Source of the DNA: Maribacter algicola
GTDB lineage: Bacteria > Bacteroidota > Bacteroidia > Flavobacteriales > Flavobacteriaceae
Assembly: GCF_003933245.1 (NCBI RefSeq)
Contig: NZ_QUSX01000001.1
Coordinates: 1,054,001 to 1,118,000 of the forward strand
Direction: 5' to 3'
Length of the DNA stretch: 64,000 nt
Positions within the stretch are counted from its first letter, which is position 1; every line of letters starts with the position of its first letter. The notes below the pieces were generated by a model. It saw only the letters and a list, made by a program, of their open reading frames with translations. It was not told the origin of the DNA and made no database searches. This document shows, piece after piece, positions 43,979 to 53,170 of this stretch. The position numbers and the translations under genes are program-made.

Positions 43979-46900
43979 TTAGTCCTCTACAAACAAATAA
44001 TTCAATTTTAAGTCATTAAAAGCGGCATTGAACGCTTGGAGTTCATTAGACATCACCGCATCAAACTTGTCCAATTCCTTGTTAATGGCAGCTGTAAGCT
44101 CGTTCTTAACGGCAATGTCCTGTTCCGTGGGAGGAAAGTCGTCAATCGCCACCAAACTATTCAAATGTCCCAATTTGTTGGTCAACTTAATGGGAAAATT
44201 CAATGGATCTTGCCGACTCCTATTCTTGGTCTGGTACAAAGCCTTCTCCACCTCGCCCAAACTTTCCTTCATTTTTTTGGCCTTTTCGATAAGTTCCTTA
44301 GTGGATTCATTATCTGCATACTGCTTAGTGAATGCATCCAATTGGGCCGTTACGTTCCTAATCTTTTCAATGGATTTGTGGGCTTTATCTATGGTCGTGT
44401 TGATATCGGTAATAAAATCATATTGTTTTTGCATATCGGCCACAGATGCCTCCGCTCGTGGATCTGGAAGTATTTTTAACTCCTGTGCACTGGAAACCCC
44501 ATTGACATTCAAATGCACCTTATAGTTACCAGGAACCGCTTTTGGCCCATCCAAATTGGCCCACCAAAGTATCATACCGTCCAACAATTTGGCACCCTTA
44601 CCCCGAGTGTCCCAAACAAAGGTATTTCCACCTTTTTTCACCTCAATTTTTTGGTCCTTTTCTTTTGTAAAGTTGTTATAAGTGGCCAAGGTATCCCCGG
44701 CTATGGAGGTATAGGTTAGATGAACACTATCCTTTTCACTGAGATTTTTCAAGTAAAAATGGGTCACCACGCCATTAGGGTGATTTTGTCCAGAGGTCTT
44801 GGAAAGTCTGTTGGAAGCCCTACCTTTTGTACGAAAGGAATCCTTGGGCTTATACAGGATATGTCCCGATGATTTCTTGCTTTCATCCAATTGATGTAGT
44901 ACCGTTAAATCATCGATGATCCATAGACTGCGTCCTTGGGTGGCCACAATCAAATTATTATCCTTGATGGTCAGATCCGTAATGGGCACGATGGGCAAGT
45001 TCATCTGGAAGGATTTCCAGTTCGCCCCATCATCAAAGGAAATGTACATGCCTGTTTCCGTTCCCGCATACAGCAAGCCTTTTCTTTTGGGGTCTTCCCG
45101 CACTACACGGGTGAAGTGTTCCTCATTGATGCCATTGGTAATCTTGGTCCATGTTTGGCCATAATCCGTCGTCTTATATAAATAGGGCTGGAAATCGCCC
45201 AATTTATATCGGGTAGCGGCCACATAACAGGTACCCTCATCAAAAGCGGAAGGTTCAATACTGTTGATCATGTTCCACTCCGGCATATTGGAAGGGGTAA
45301 CATTTTCCCACGTCTCGCCCCCATTTTTGGACACATGGATCAATCCGTCATCACTCCCTACCCACAACAAGCCTTCCTTTAAAGGGCTTTCATTGGCAGC
45401 AAAAATGGTACAATAGTACTCTACACTGGTATTGTCCTGGGTTATGGGCCCACCACTGGAACCTAATTTTGTTGGGTCGTTCCTGGTTAGGTCCCCACTC
45501 AACACTTCCCAACTTTGACCTTCGTTGGTGGTCATGTGTACATGATTGGAAAAGGTGTATAGTTTATTAGGATCGTGTCTACTGAACAAAATGGGGAAGT
45601 TCCACTGAAAACGATATTTCATCGCCTCTGCCCCGGCACCCATGGGGTTGTCCGGCCATACATTGATACCCCTAACGGTACCTTTTTCATGGTTCACACG
45701 GGTAAGGAAGCCGTCATAACTTCCTCCATAGACTATATCATCATTTTCAGGGTCTACCGCTATCCAAGCGGATTCCCCACCGGCGGTTTCCTCCCAATCG
45801 TCCTCCGTGATAGCGGAACCATCGCTTCTATGATTGACACGTAGTGTGGAGTTATCCTGCTGCGCTACGTAAATTCGGTATGGAAAATGGTTGTCCGTAG
45901 TCACCCGATAATATTGAGCGGTAGGCTGATTGTAATAGGTACTCCAAGTCTCCCCGCCGTCATAGGAAATCTGGGCGCCCCCATCATCCCCAATAATCAT
46001 CCGCTGGCCATTTTCTGGAGAAATCCATAAATCATGATGGTCTCCATGCGGGGCATTGAAGGATTTAAAGGTCTTACCTCCGTCCATGGATTTATGATAA
46101 CTTACGTTCAAAACATACACTACATCTTCATCCTGGGTATCCGCATACACACGGGTATAGTACCAGGCGCGTTGTCTCAAGTTTCTATCGCTATTGACCA
46201 AGGACCATTTTTTGCCACCATCTTCGGAACGATACAAACCGCCCTTTTCCTTATTTTCAACAATAGCCCAAACCCGTTCCGAATTTTTAGGGGAAACCGT
46301 TACACCAATGATTCCCAACGTATCCGTAGGAAAACCTTCGTTCTTGGATATCTCGTTCCACGTTTCACCACTGTCCGTACTTTTCCATAGGGCCGATCCT
46401 TCCCCTCCACTACTTAAACTGTAGGGTGTTCTTTGGGCACGCCACGTGGAAGCATACAAAATCCTCGGATTGTTTGGGTCAAAAGTCAAATCGACCGCTC
46501 CAGCCTGATCGTTTACGAAAAGTACTTGTTTCCATGTGTCACCACCATCGGTACTTTTATAAATGCCCCTTTCTTTTGTCGGTTTGTATATATCTCCCAA
46601 TACTGCGGCATACACAATGTTATAATCCGTGGGATGTACCCTTATTCTTGGTACGTGCCTGCTCTTTTCCAAGCCGGCCTTTTCCCATGTTTTACCAGCA
46701 TCTACAGTTCTCCAAATGCCATACCCTGAAGAAACGTTTCCCCTTAGGGTCTTTTCACCACCACCTACATATATAACGTTTGGGTCACTCTTGGCCACTT
46801 CTACAGCACCAATACTGCCGCCAAAGTAACCATCAGAGATGTTCTCCCAAGTACGACCACCGTCCAAGGTTTTCCAAACACCACCACCTGTGGCTCCGAA

Positions 46901-47116
46901 ATAGTAAAGATTGGGTTCACCGGGCACCCCAGTAACCGCAGCTGATCTACCACCGCGATAGGGGCCTATGCCTCGATATTCAAGGCTGGAGTACAATTCC
47001 TCCGGATACGAAACGGTAACGCTATTTGATTTGTTTCTACGCTGTCCCTCAGTTGCGTTTGGCAACAATAATAGGAAAAGGGCCACTAGGCCCAAAATGG
47101 TGTAATTGGATTTCAT
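43979..47116 (-). CDS. BNR/VPS10 sortilin-like beta-propeller exported protein, paralog
   Basis: A 1,045-residue paralog of the protein at 40324, with a signal peptide (GLVALFLLLLPNATEGQ). It has the same opening (SSLEYRGIGPYRGGRSAAV) and Asp-box repeats such as WRTVDAGKTWEK, YKSTDGGDTW and YRSEDGGKKWS. A helical C-terminal tail (SVADMQKQYDFITDINTTID) follows the propellers. Gene pairing with inserted GIY-YIG unit suggests an old tandem duplication. Function is probably binding or carbohydrate-related, unproven. Confidence 0.85.
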   Translation of the reverse strand: MKSNYTILGLVALFLLLLPNATEGQRRNKSNSVTVSYPEELYSSLEYRGIGPYRGGRSAAVTGVPGEPNLYYFGATGGGVWKTLDGGRTWENISDGYFGGSIGAVEVAKSDPNVIYVGGGEKTLRGNVSSGYGIWRTVDAGKTWEKAGLEKSRHVPRIRVHPTDYNIVYAAVLGDIYKPTKERGIYKSTDGGDTWKQVLFVNDQAGAVDLTFDPNNPRILYASTWRAQRTPYSLSSGGEGSALWKSTDSGETWNEISKNEGFPTDTLGIIGVTVSPKNSERVWAIVENKEKGGLYRSEDGGKKWSLVNSDRNLRQRAWYYTRVYADTQDEDVVYVLNVSYHKSMDGGKTFKSFNAPHGDHHDLWISPENGQRMIIGDDGGAQISYDGGETWSTYYNQPTAQYYRVTTDNHFPYRIYVAQQDNSTLRVNHRSDGSAITEDDWEETAGGESAWIAVDPENDDIVYGGSYDGFLTRVNHEKGTVRGINVWPDNPMGAGAEAMKYRFQWNFPILFSRHDPNKLYTFSNHVHMTTNEGQSWEVLSGDLTRNDPTKLGSSGGPITQDNTSVEYYCTIFAANESPLKEGLLWVGSDDGLIHVSKNGGETWENVTPSNMPEWNMINSIEPSAFDEGTCYVAATRYKLGDFQPYLYKTTDYGQTWTKITNGINEEHFTRVVREDPKRKGLLYAGTETGMYISFDDGANWKSFQMNLPIVPITDLTIKDNNLIVATQGRSLWIIDDLTVLHQLDESKKSSGHILYKPKDSFRTKGRASNRLSKTSGQNHPNGVVTHFYLKNLSEKDSVHLTYTSIAGDTLATYNNFTKEKDQKIEVKKGGNTFVWDTRGKGAKLLDGMILWWANLDGPKAVPGNYKVHLNVNGVSSAQELKILPDPRAEASVADMQKQYDFITDINTTIDKAHKSIEKIRNVTAQLDAFTKQYADNESTKELIEKAKKMKESLGEVEKALYQTKNRSRQDPLNFPIKLTNKLGHLNSLVAIDDFPPTEQDIAVKNELTAAINKELDKFDAVMSNELQAFNAAFNDLKLNYLFVED

Positions 47117-47276
47117 TTTCAGTTCTTTGAATTAGTCAACCCTAAATTTAAAGAAAAGCTTTTAATACACCCATTATAAAAGGACAATAATGCTATTGTT
47201 GGCAAAGGTTTTTATTAACCTTAAAAAATTCTCAATCCATAAAGTGAATTTCCGTAAACATAGGGCCAATTAGTTT

Positions 47277-48404
47277 TCAATCCAAAAACTCCAAACAAAC
47301 GGGATTGGGCAAATCAATTTCTTCCAAGAATGCTAAAGTGCCTAGCTCCTGGTCTCTTTTAAAGACCACAATATTATTGCTCTTTTGGTTGGCCACCAGC
47401 AAAAAATTACCACTTGGGTCAATCGTAAAATTACGCGGCCAATCCCCATGAACGGACTCCCTGCCCACAAGGCTTAAGGTACCCGTTGCTTTGTCCACTT
47501 TAAAAATGACAATGGTCTGCTCACCTCTATTTGATCCATATAGGAAATTGCCATCGGGTGATAAATGGATATCGGCACAGTAACTTTCTCCAGAAAAGTC
47601 TTGGGACAGTGTAGCATGTGTTTCTTTTTCCACATAGGTAGAACCCTCCCTTTTAAAAATGGTAATAGTGGAATTCAATTCATTAATGACATACAGATAC
47701 TTTCCATTTTGACCAAAAGTAAAATGTCTTGGCCCTGCTCCATCGGGTAAATCAATGGAAGCTTGTTCGTTTGGTTTGAACTTTGCGGCATCCAAAGAAA
47801 ATCGCTTCACGGCATCCAGGCCTAAATCGGCAATGAATAACCCTTCCTTTGTAAAGGCGGCAGAGTGTGCATGGGATGTCTTTACAGTATCCAAACTTTG
47901 CAGGTCAATTACTTGTGGATTCTCCATTAGCCCACCTATCTCGTCCAAATTGAAAATAGTGGAATTCCCCCCAGTATAACTAGAAATAGCCATATTTTTC
48001 CCATCATCTGAAACGGCTATATGACAAGGATGTGCACCCACGGTAACCACACCCCTTTTTTCAACGAGTTTACCTTCTATTAATTCAAAGGCCATAACAC
48101 CGCCAGTTTTATTTTCAAAGGAATCTGTTTCCAGTACGGAATAAAGCATTGAATTATCTGGAGAAAACTTTATATATGAAGGGTTTTCAATAGTTGCCGC
48201 CAATTGTTTGTTGGTTAAGGCTCCTGTATTCGCATTGAATTTCAGTTGATAAATACCATTGCTATCCCCGTCCGTATACGTTCCTACATATAAATCATAG
48301 GTCATGTGGTCAGAATTCATATTGCATCCCATCATACAGAGTATGCCTAAGTACATCATTGCAGTAGTCCATCTATTCATCTGTTTATTTATGTTGTTTT
48401 TCAT
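47277..48404 (-). CDS. lactonase-family beta-propeller lipoprotein (6-phosphogluconolactonase-like)
   Basis: A 375-residue protein with a lipoprotein signal (LGILCMMGC, Cys at about 28) and the seven-bladed lactonase fold: VGTYTDGDSNGIYQLKF, SYIKFSPDNSMLYSVLE, GAHPCHIAVSDDGK, DGAGPRHFTFGQNGKYLYV and HGDWPRNFTIDPSGNFLLVA. The family includes YbhE-type lactonases, and export suggests it acts on sugar lactones in the periplasm. A start at MNRW eight codons downstream is an alternative. Confidence 0.87.
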   Translation of the reverse strand: MKNNINKQMNRWTTAMMYLGILCMMGCNMNSDHMTYDLYVGTYTDGDSNGIYQLKFNANTGALTNKQLAATIENPSYIKFSPDNSMLYSVLETDSFENKTGGVMAFELIEGKLVEKRGVVTVGAHPCHIAVSDDGKNMAISSYTGGNSTIFNLDEIGGLMENPQVIDLQSLDTVKTSHAHSAAFTKEGLFIADLGLDAVKRFSLDAAKFKPNEQASIDLPDGAGPRHFTFGQNGKYLYVINELNSTITIFKREGSTYVEKETHATLSQDFSGESYCADIHLSPDGNFLYGSNRGEQTIVIFKVDKATGTLSLVGRESVHGDWPRNFTIDPSGNFLLVANQKSNNIVVFKRDQELGTLAFLEEIDLPNPVCLEFLD

Positions 48405-48500
48405 AGGTCAGACATGCCCAACTGCCTCGTTCAGGCCAGTGTAATTATTCACATCATTTCAGTTTGTCTACCATGAGCGTTCATGAATCCTCGATCGCCA

Positions 48501-48518
48501 TCCCGATAGCTATCGGGA
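48501..48518. repeat. perfect 18-bp palindrome, dispersed-element type
   Basis: TCCCGATAGCTATCGGGA is a perfect palindrome. The 14 bases at 48495-48508 recur at 8107-8120. Such palindromes are common scattered elements in flavobacterial genomes. It lies in the spacer after the lactonase-like gene start. Confidence 0.65.
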
Positions 48519-48619
48519 CATCTAGGTGAGTATCAAGACTTGTTATGGCTCATTTCACTGGGTAAATTAAATTTACCTAAATGTAGACACTTTTAATGAA
48601 TCTCTGTAAATCGCGAAAT

Positions 48620-48757
48620 CTAAAGGTCAGTTCTTGTATTGTCCCTTTGATTTTTATAATCGCGATATTCCTTGGTCGATTTTTTCAAATCAATGATGGC
48701 AACTACCACAAGAATAAACAAAACCAGGGTAACTATAAGCAATACAAAGTACATCAT
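48620..48757 (-). CDS. small single-pass membrane protein, 45 residues
   Basis: The ORF reads MMYFVLLIVTLVLFILVVVA, then IIDLKKSTKEYRDYKNQRDN and ends TRTDL. It has one strong hydrophobic helix followed by a charged tail, the usual layout of small membrane proteins. It is divergent from the gene at 48986. No family is recognised, and the length is below usual gene-finder cutoffs. Confidence 0.5.
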   Translation of the reverse strand: MMYFVLLIVTLVLFILVVVAIIDLKKSTKEYRDYKNQRDNTRTDL

Positions 48758-48911
48758 GGGGGAAGTATTTACTTTTTAGACCCAGAATGTTGGTTAAGGT
48801 CACTAACCATACCTTTTTTATGGACAAACCAGATGCTTATTCATTAAAATGTTGATTACAAAGTCACTATTGATAAACCAATATCCGATTAAATTCCTAT
48901 CTTTTGGAAAT

Positions 48912-48959
48912 ATCCCCATTATCTGGTATACCATTAACTGATCAATTTGGCCATATTTG
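48912..48959 (+). promoter_or_regulatory. putative response-regulator site plus -7 box, promoter 1
   Basis: ATCCCC ATTATC TGGTAT (48912-48929) is an imperfect dyad with a TA centre. After exactly 22 nt comes CATATTTG (48952-48959), close to the TAnnTTTG box, and 26 nt later the ATG at 48986. The same dyad, spacing and box occur at 53097 and 56213. The dyad centre is roughly 43 nt before the expected start site, a normal activator position. Confidence 0.6.
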
Positions 48960-48985
48960 GCCATAGAACTTTAAAAACTTAGATA

Positions 48986-49717
48986 ATGACAGTAACCAAA
49001 AAAAAATCCAGGCCATTAATCATTTTATTGTTAGTACTGGTAATTTCTCCATTGACGGCCCAATTAAGGAAAATCAAGGACACTGCTCCTCTTATTGTTA
49101 AAAGAGTGGTCGGAATGGAAGATTATAGTTCAACCCTTGATTTTAACGACAACAGAAAACAACTTCTCATGGCCGGTCAAAATTACCAGACAAACTACGG
49201 TATTTATGCATCTATTGAAATTGGTGAATCAACATTGGGACAAAACTATAAAACGATAAAGAACATTGAATTTGAAATCGTAAACTATAAGCCAACTTAT
49301 TTTATTGGTATTGATTCTGTTGTGGTAGTAGCAGACAGAAATAATAGCGGAGCTACTTTTAAGATTTATACACGTGCCCTCTCAGATAAGACAAATTATA
49401 TCCTTAGCGAAAACTCTTTAAACAACTTACATTTTGAGCAAGGCAGCTATTTACATTCAGAAAGGTACCTAAATCCCATGTTTCCCATAAAAGATGCTAA
49501 CGGAAATATAGTTTACGGCAAAGATGGCCGAATAGACTGTAAACCTGACAATGGAAAGGCATTCGATTTTGAATTTTTTTATATGGATGGAAGACATGTT
49601 GTAAGAAAAGAGGATTATGACAAAGAACAAGAAAGTGAGCTAAGTGCCACCAATGAAATTGCATTTTCACTTCCAGGACGAAGGTGCAATACCAGTTTTA
49701 ACAAGGTCGTATTCTAA
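48986..49717 (+). CDS. hypothetical exported protein, first gene of two-component operon
   Basis: A 243-residue protein of unknown family. The N-terminus (PLIILLLVLVISPLTAQ) is a signal peptide. The rest is mixed alpha/beta with a segment MFPIKDANGNIVYGKDGRID and a charged C-terminus. It overlaps the histidine kinase gene by one base (TAATG) and follows promoter 1, so it is co-expressed with the kinase and may supply or modulate its signal. Confidence 0.7.
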   Translation: MTVTKKKSRPLIILLLVLVISPLTAQLRKIKDTAPLIVKRVVGMEDYSSTLDFNDNRKQLLMAGQNYQTNYGIYASIEIGESTLGQNYKTIKNIEFEIVNYKPTYFIGIDSVVVVADRNNSGATFKIYTRALSDKTNYILSENSLNNLHFEQGSYLHSERYLNPMFPIKDANGNIVYGKDGRIDCKPDNGKAFDFEFFYMDGRHVVRKEDYDKEQESELSATNEIAFSLPGRRCNTSFNKVVF

Positions 49718-51567
49718 TGTATAAATTCTTAATCTGTTTTTTTCTGATTAGTTCCAATCTATTGTCCAACAACAAAAAACTAGAGACTTTTTTTAATGCA
49801 ACAAAAAATCAAGATTACGATAACGCTTATTTAATCGCTTGCAATATAGAAGATGATATATTGAAAGGTCATTTGATTACCCTTGTGAATTTATTGACTG
49901 AAAAAACACCCAAAACAGATAATAGCGTTAGCACCGAACCTTCTGAAAACAAAGAATTAAACTTTGTTAAGTTCCTAATATCCGCATATCAAAACAACTA
50001 TGCTATAAAGCAAGACAATCTTCAGGCCTTCAAAAATTTCTCTAGCGCACTTAAAATAGCGGAGTCCCTAGAAAACGAGGTTTTGGCCAAAGCAGCGTTG
50101 ATTGGGACACTTGACCTGTTTGCTGCAGAAATATTTATTGGAAGCAGTCAATTTGAACCTTTCTTGGAACGACTGATAGAATTAAGAAATGACACTACCG
50201 ATGATTTTTTAATTCTTCTATACCAATTGATTTTTCTTACCAAGGCCGATGACGATATCCTTGAAGTAGACGCGCAGTATTATTCATATTACGGCAAACT
50301 CGATTCAATTTTTTTAAGATTGAAGAAAACGCATCCTTTATATCCCAAGTACTATTTCGAAAAAGGTATTTACCATAAAATTGAAAAGGACTATGGGAAA
50401 GCAGAGGATTTTTTTTTAAAAGCGGATAGTATCGCTTCCAAAAATAAATATTTCAATGTACTACGAGGAAAAGTGGCCTGGCAATTATCTTCTATACATA
50501 TGGAAAACAACCAAATTGAGAAGGCCAAACGTTATTTGAAGATATTCAAAAATAGTTCCCATACACTTAGAGATTTATTTTATTCTACCCGTTTGGAATC
50601 CTTAATATTTCAAAAAGAAGGTATCTATGATTCAGCGTATTTTTATTTACGAAAATCAGTAGATGTTGAGTATCAACTTGGCTACAAAAACAACACTCTG
50701 GAATCCTCCATCTTAAAGGTCCAAAATCAAACGGACAAACTAAAGCTGGACAAATTAGAGTTGGATGCCCAGAACAAAAAGATAAAAATTTGGACCCTGG
50801 CACTTGGACTGGCCCTTCTTTTTGGGTCAGTCATTGGTGTACTTACCTATAAAAACACCAAGCGCAAACAATTGCTCGCTGAGCAGGGAAAAATATTGGA
50901 GGAACAGAAAGTGGCAACACTTCTAAAGGATCAGGAACTGGCTACCATTGATGCAATGATAGAAGGGCAGGAAAAGGAGCGGCAACGCATCGCCCATGAC
51001 CTTCATGATGATTTAGGTGGATTGATGGCAAACGTAAAACTTCATTTCAACTCCTTGCAAGAAAAATCAATAAGTAACAAGCAAGAACTTTATAATAAGA
51101 CCAATGAACTATTGGAAGAGGCCTATCAAAAAATACGGGCTATCGCCCATGAAAAAAATTCCGGGGTCATTGCGAAGCAAGGACTATTAAGAGCTGTTAA
51201 TCAAATGGCTGAAAAAATTTCGCAATCAAATAGAATAGGGGTAACTGTTCAGGATTTTGGTTTGGACAATCGGCTTGAAAATAGCCTGGAAATAAACCTG
51301 TTCAGAATTATCCAAGAATTGATAACTAATATCATTAAACATGCCAAGGCCACAATGGCAAACATACACCTCACCAACCACGGTGATGTGCTAAACATTT
51401 TGGTCGAAGATAACGGAATAGGTTTTGACCCAAAAACCATAAAGAAAGGTAAGGATGGAATGGGCCTCAAAAGTATCGACAAACGAATATCCCATTTGGA
51501 GGGCACTTTTCATATTGAATCCGAACCCGGTAAAGGTTCGACCATAATTATTGATATACCCATATGA
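49717..51567 (+). CDS. TPR-like sensor histidine kinase, NarL-type (HisKA_3)
   Basis: A 616-residue kinase. After a signal segment, helical repeats of TPR type fill about 25-330 and likely lie in the periplasm, with TM at about 359-378 (WTLALGLALLFGSVIGVLTY). A coiled coil then leads to the HisKA_3 dimerisation domain with phosphoacceptor H427 (ERQRIAHDLHDDLGG). The ATPase has RIIQELITNIIKHAKA (530-545) and VEDNGIGFD (563-571). It overlaps its response regulator gene by 4 nt. Together they form a NarX/NarL-like pair. Confidence 0.93.
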   Translation: MYKFLICFFLISSNLLSNNKKLETFFNATKNQDYDNAYLIACNIEDDILKGHLITLVNLLTEKTPKTDNSVSTEPSENKELNFVKFLISAYQNNYAIKQDNLQAFKNFSSALKIAESLENEVLAKAALIGTLDLFAAEIFIGSSQFEPFLERLIELRNDTTDDFLILLYQLIFLTKADDDILEVDAQYYSYYGKLDSIFLRLKKTHPLYPKYYFEKGIYHKIEKDYGKAEDFFLKADSIASKNKYFNVLRGKVAWQLSSIHMENNQIEKAKRYLKIFKNSSHTLRDLFYSTRLESLIFQKEGIYDSAYFYLRKSVDVEYQLGYKNNTLESSILKVQNQTDKLKLDKLELDAQNKKIKIWTLALGLALLFGSVIGVLTYKNTKRKQLLAEQGKILEEQKVATLLKDQELATIDAMIEGQEKERQRIAHDLHDDLGGLMANVKLHFNSLQEKSISNKQELYNKTNELLEEAYQKIRAIAHEKNSGVIAKQGLLRAVNQMAEKISQSNRIGVTVQDFGLDNRLENSLEINLFRIIQELITNIIKHAKATMANIHLTNHGDVLNILVEDNGIGFDPKTIKKGKDGMGLKSIDKRISHLEGTFHIESEPGKGSTIIIDIPI

Positions 51568-52187
51568 TACGGTTAGCAATTGCTGAAGATCATCAGTCGT
51601 TGATAGATGGCTTGGAGCTACTTCTTAAATACGAGGAAAATATCCAAATTGTAGGCACTGCCAACAACGGGCAGGAGTTATTGGAGGTCGTACGGAAAAG
51701 AAATCCAAATGTTATAATTACCGACATTAGAATGCCCATTATGGACGGGATTGAAGCAACAAAAATTATCAAAGCGGAGCACCCCCATATTACCGTTTTG
51801 GCTTTTACCATGTTCGACCAAGAGGGGGCCGTAAAAAAAATGTTGCATGCGGGCGCAACCGGATATATTCTTAAAAACGCTTCCCTTAACCAAGTCTTGG
51901 AGGCAATTTTGACCGTTGCCCAAGGCGGTACTTATTATGATGGCAATATTGATCTCTCATTTGCAGAAAATCAAAAAAAAGCCTCCAGCAAAGGTCGGTT
52001 GACCAAACGACAAAAAGAAATATTATCCTTGATCGCACAAGGAAAGACATCAAGGGAAATTGCAGATGAACTTTTTATCGGCATACACACCGTTGACACC
52101 CATAGAAAAAACATGATGCGCATATTGGAAATCCAGGGAAAAGGAGAGTTACTGAGGTACGCCTTGGAAAAAAAGTATGAATTTTAA
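51564..52187 (+). CDS. NarL/LuxR-family response regulator
   Basis: A 207-residue regulator. The receiver domain has acidic E8 and D9, phosphoacceptor D54 (IITDIRMPIMDG), T82 and K104 (YILKNAS). The LuxR-type helix-turn-helix covers about 145-205 (RLTKRQKEILSLIAQGKTSR, DELFIGIHTVDTHRKN). It is the cognate partner of the kinase 4 nt upstream. Its probable targets are the dyads before 48986, 53171 and 56385, including its own operon. Confidence 0.95.
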   Translation: MIRLAIAEDHQSLIDGLELLLKYEENIQIVGTANNGQELLEVVRKRNPNVIITDIRMPIMDGIEATKIIKAEHPHITVLAFTMFDQEGAVKKMLHAGATGYILKNASLNQVLEAILTVAQGGTYYDGNIDLSFAENQKKASSKGRLTKRQKEILSLIAQGKTSREIADELFIGIHTVDTHRKNMMRILEIQGKGELLRYALEKKYEF

Positions 52188-52230
52188 TCTTTTCCCCTAT
52201 TTTTAAGGAGAATTGAAATACTCAAAAAAA

Positions 52231-53025
52231 ATGATTGTCAGGTCATTGTACATTCTAACCATTTTTATGTATGCCCATGTTTCCGGATATTCCCAAGTTG
52301 AAACGTACTATGCCCTGAAAAACCAAGAGGTTGAAAAGACCGATTTCAAAGAAATTAAACGAGAGCTCTTATTTAAAGCGGAATCAACGGATACTAAGGA
52401 ATCCTTTGGGCTGGCCCTGGGTGCATTGGCCGTCAAACTCATACCTTTGTTGGTTGATGGGGCCTCCAAATTATTCTATAATCCTGATAATTTCAATAAA
52501 GAATATTTTGCCAGTTATTCCTTTTTTGAAAATTCTGGAAGTTTTACAAAACTAGATTCTGAGCAAAACATGGTCTTCCAACAATCTGGTCTCAACGAAT
52601 TTGGGGGGCGGGAAGTAATCAATCGATTTGTATTTGACCTAGGTAACGTAAAAAATGTAGAAGGTTATTATTATCTAGGCCTAAAATCCTACGAACTCAA
52701 TCATTCCTGGTGTAAACTAAGTGGACCGGGTAACCGAATTAACTATATTCTGGATATTGGATTTTATTATTTTGACGAGGATGATAAGGCCCAGGAATTC
52801 CACATCAACCCCATTCTATTGGACGAACAGTTCATTGATGGAGAAAAAAGGGAAATTCCAGAAATAAACTATCAGGTAATACCAAAAATGAAAGTACTTC
52901 AGACCGTCCAGGTTAGGATACGCGAAATCAATGCAAAGACACAAAATTGGGACCGCTATCTAGAACTTTATCAAAGTAACCAGAACAATATCTCCAAATT
53001 TTTGATACGGGCACTTGGCGAATGA
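52231..53025 (+). CDS. hypothetical exported protein
   Basis: A 264-residue protein with a signal peptide (SLYILTIFMYAHVSGYSQ), unrecognised. A hydrophobic segment (LALGALAVKLIPLLVDGASK) follows a short Lys-rich region, then a beta-rich domain. I chose the ATG at 52231 over an upstream TTG (52213), which sits only 2 nt from a GGAG. It follows the response regulator by 43 nt and is probably on the same transcript. Confidence 0.65.
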   Translation: MIVRSLYILTIFMYAHVSGYSQVETYYALKNQEVEKTDFKEIKRELLFKAESTDTKESFGLALGALAVKLIPLLVDGASKLFYNPDNFNKEYFASYSFFENSGSFTKLDSEQNMVFQQSGLNEFGGREVINRFVFDLGNVKNVEGYYYLGLKSYELNHSWCKLSGPGNRINYILDIGFYYFDEDDKAQEFHINPILLDEQFIDGEKREIPEINYQVIPKMKVLQTVQVRIREINAKTQNWDRYLELYQSNQNNISKFLIRALGE

Positions 53026-53096
53026 CCATGTTCTTCTTCAACTGGCTTCAAAGAAACTTACTTACCCCTTCAAATCGACACTAAGGAGAACTATAT

Positions 53097-53144
53097 ATAC
53101 CCTTTACTAGGTATTGAATTAGGTATGCCCGCCTACTATTTTTG
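53097..53144 (+). promoter_or_regulatory. putative response-regulator site plus -7 box, promoter 2
   Basis: ATACCC TTTACT AGGTAT (53097-53114), then exactly 22 nt, then TATTTTTG (53137-53144), a TAnnTTTG match. The ATG at 53171 is 26 nt further, the same distance as at promoter 1. Confidence 0.65.
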
Positions 53145-53170
53145 ATCATAACCAAACGTTGGATAACCTT

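Noticed and set aside
48596..48847. 83-codon forward ORF
   Set aside because: Antisense to the 45-residue membrane protein; composition is poor and no family is recognised.
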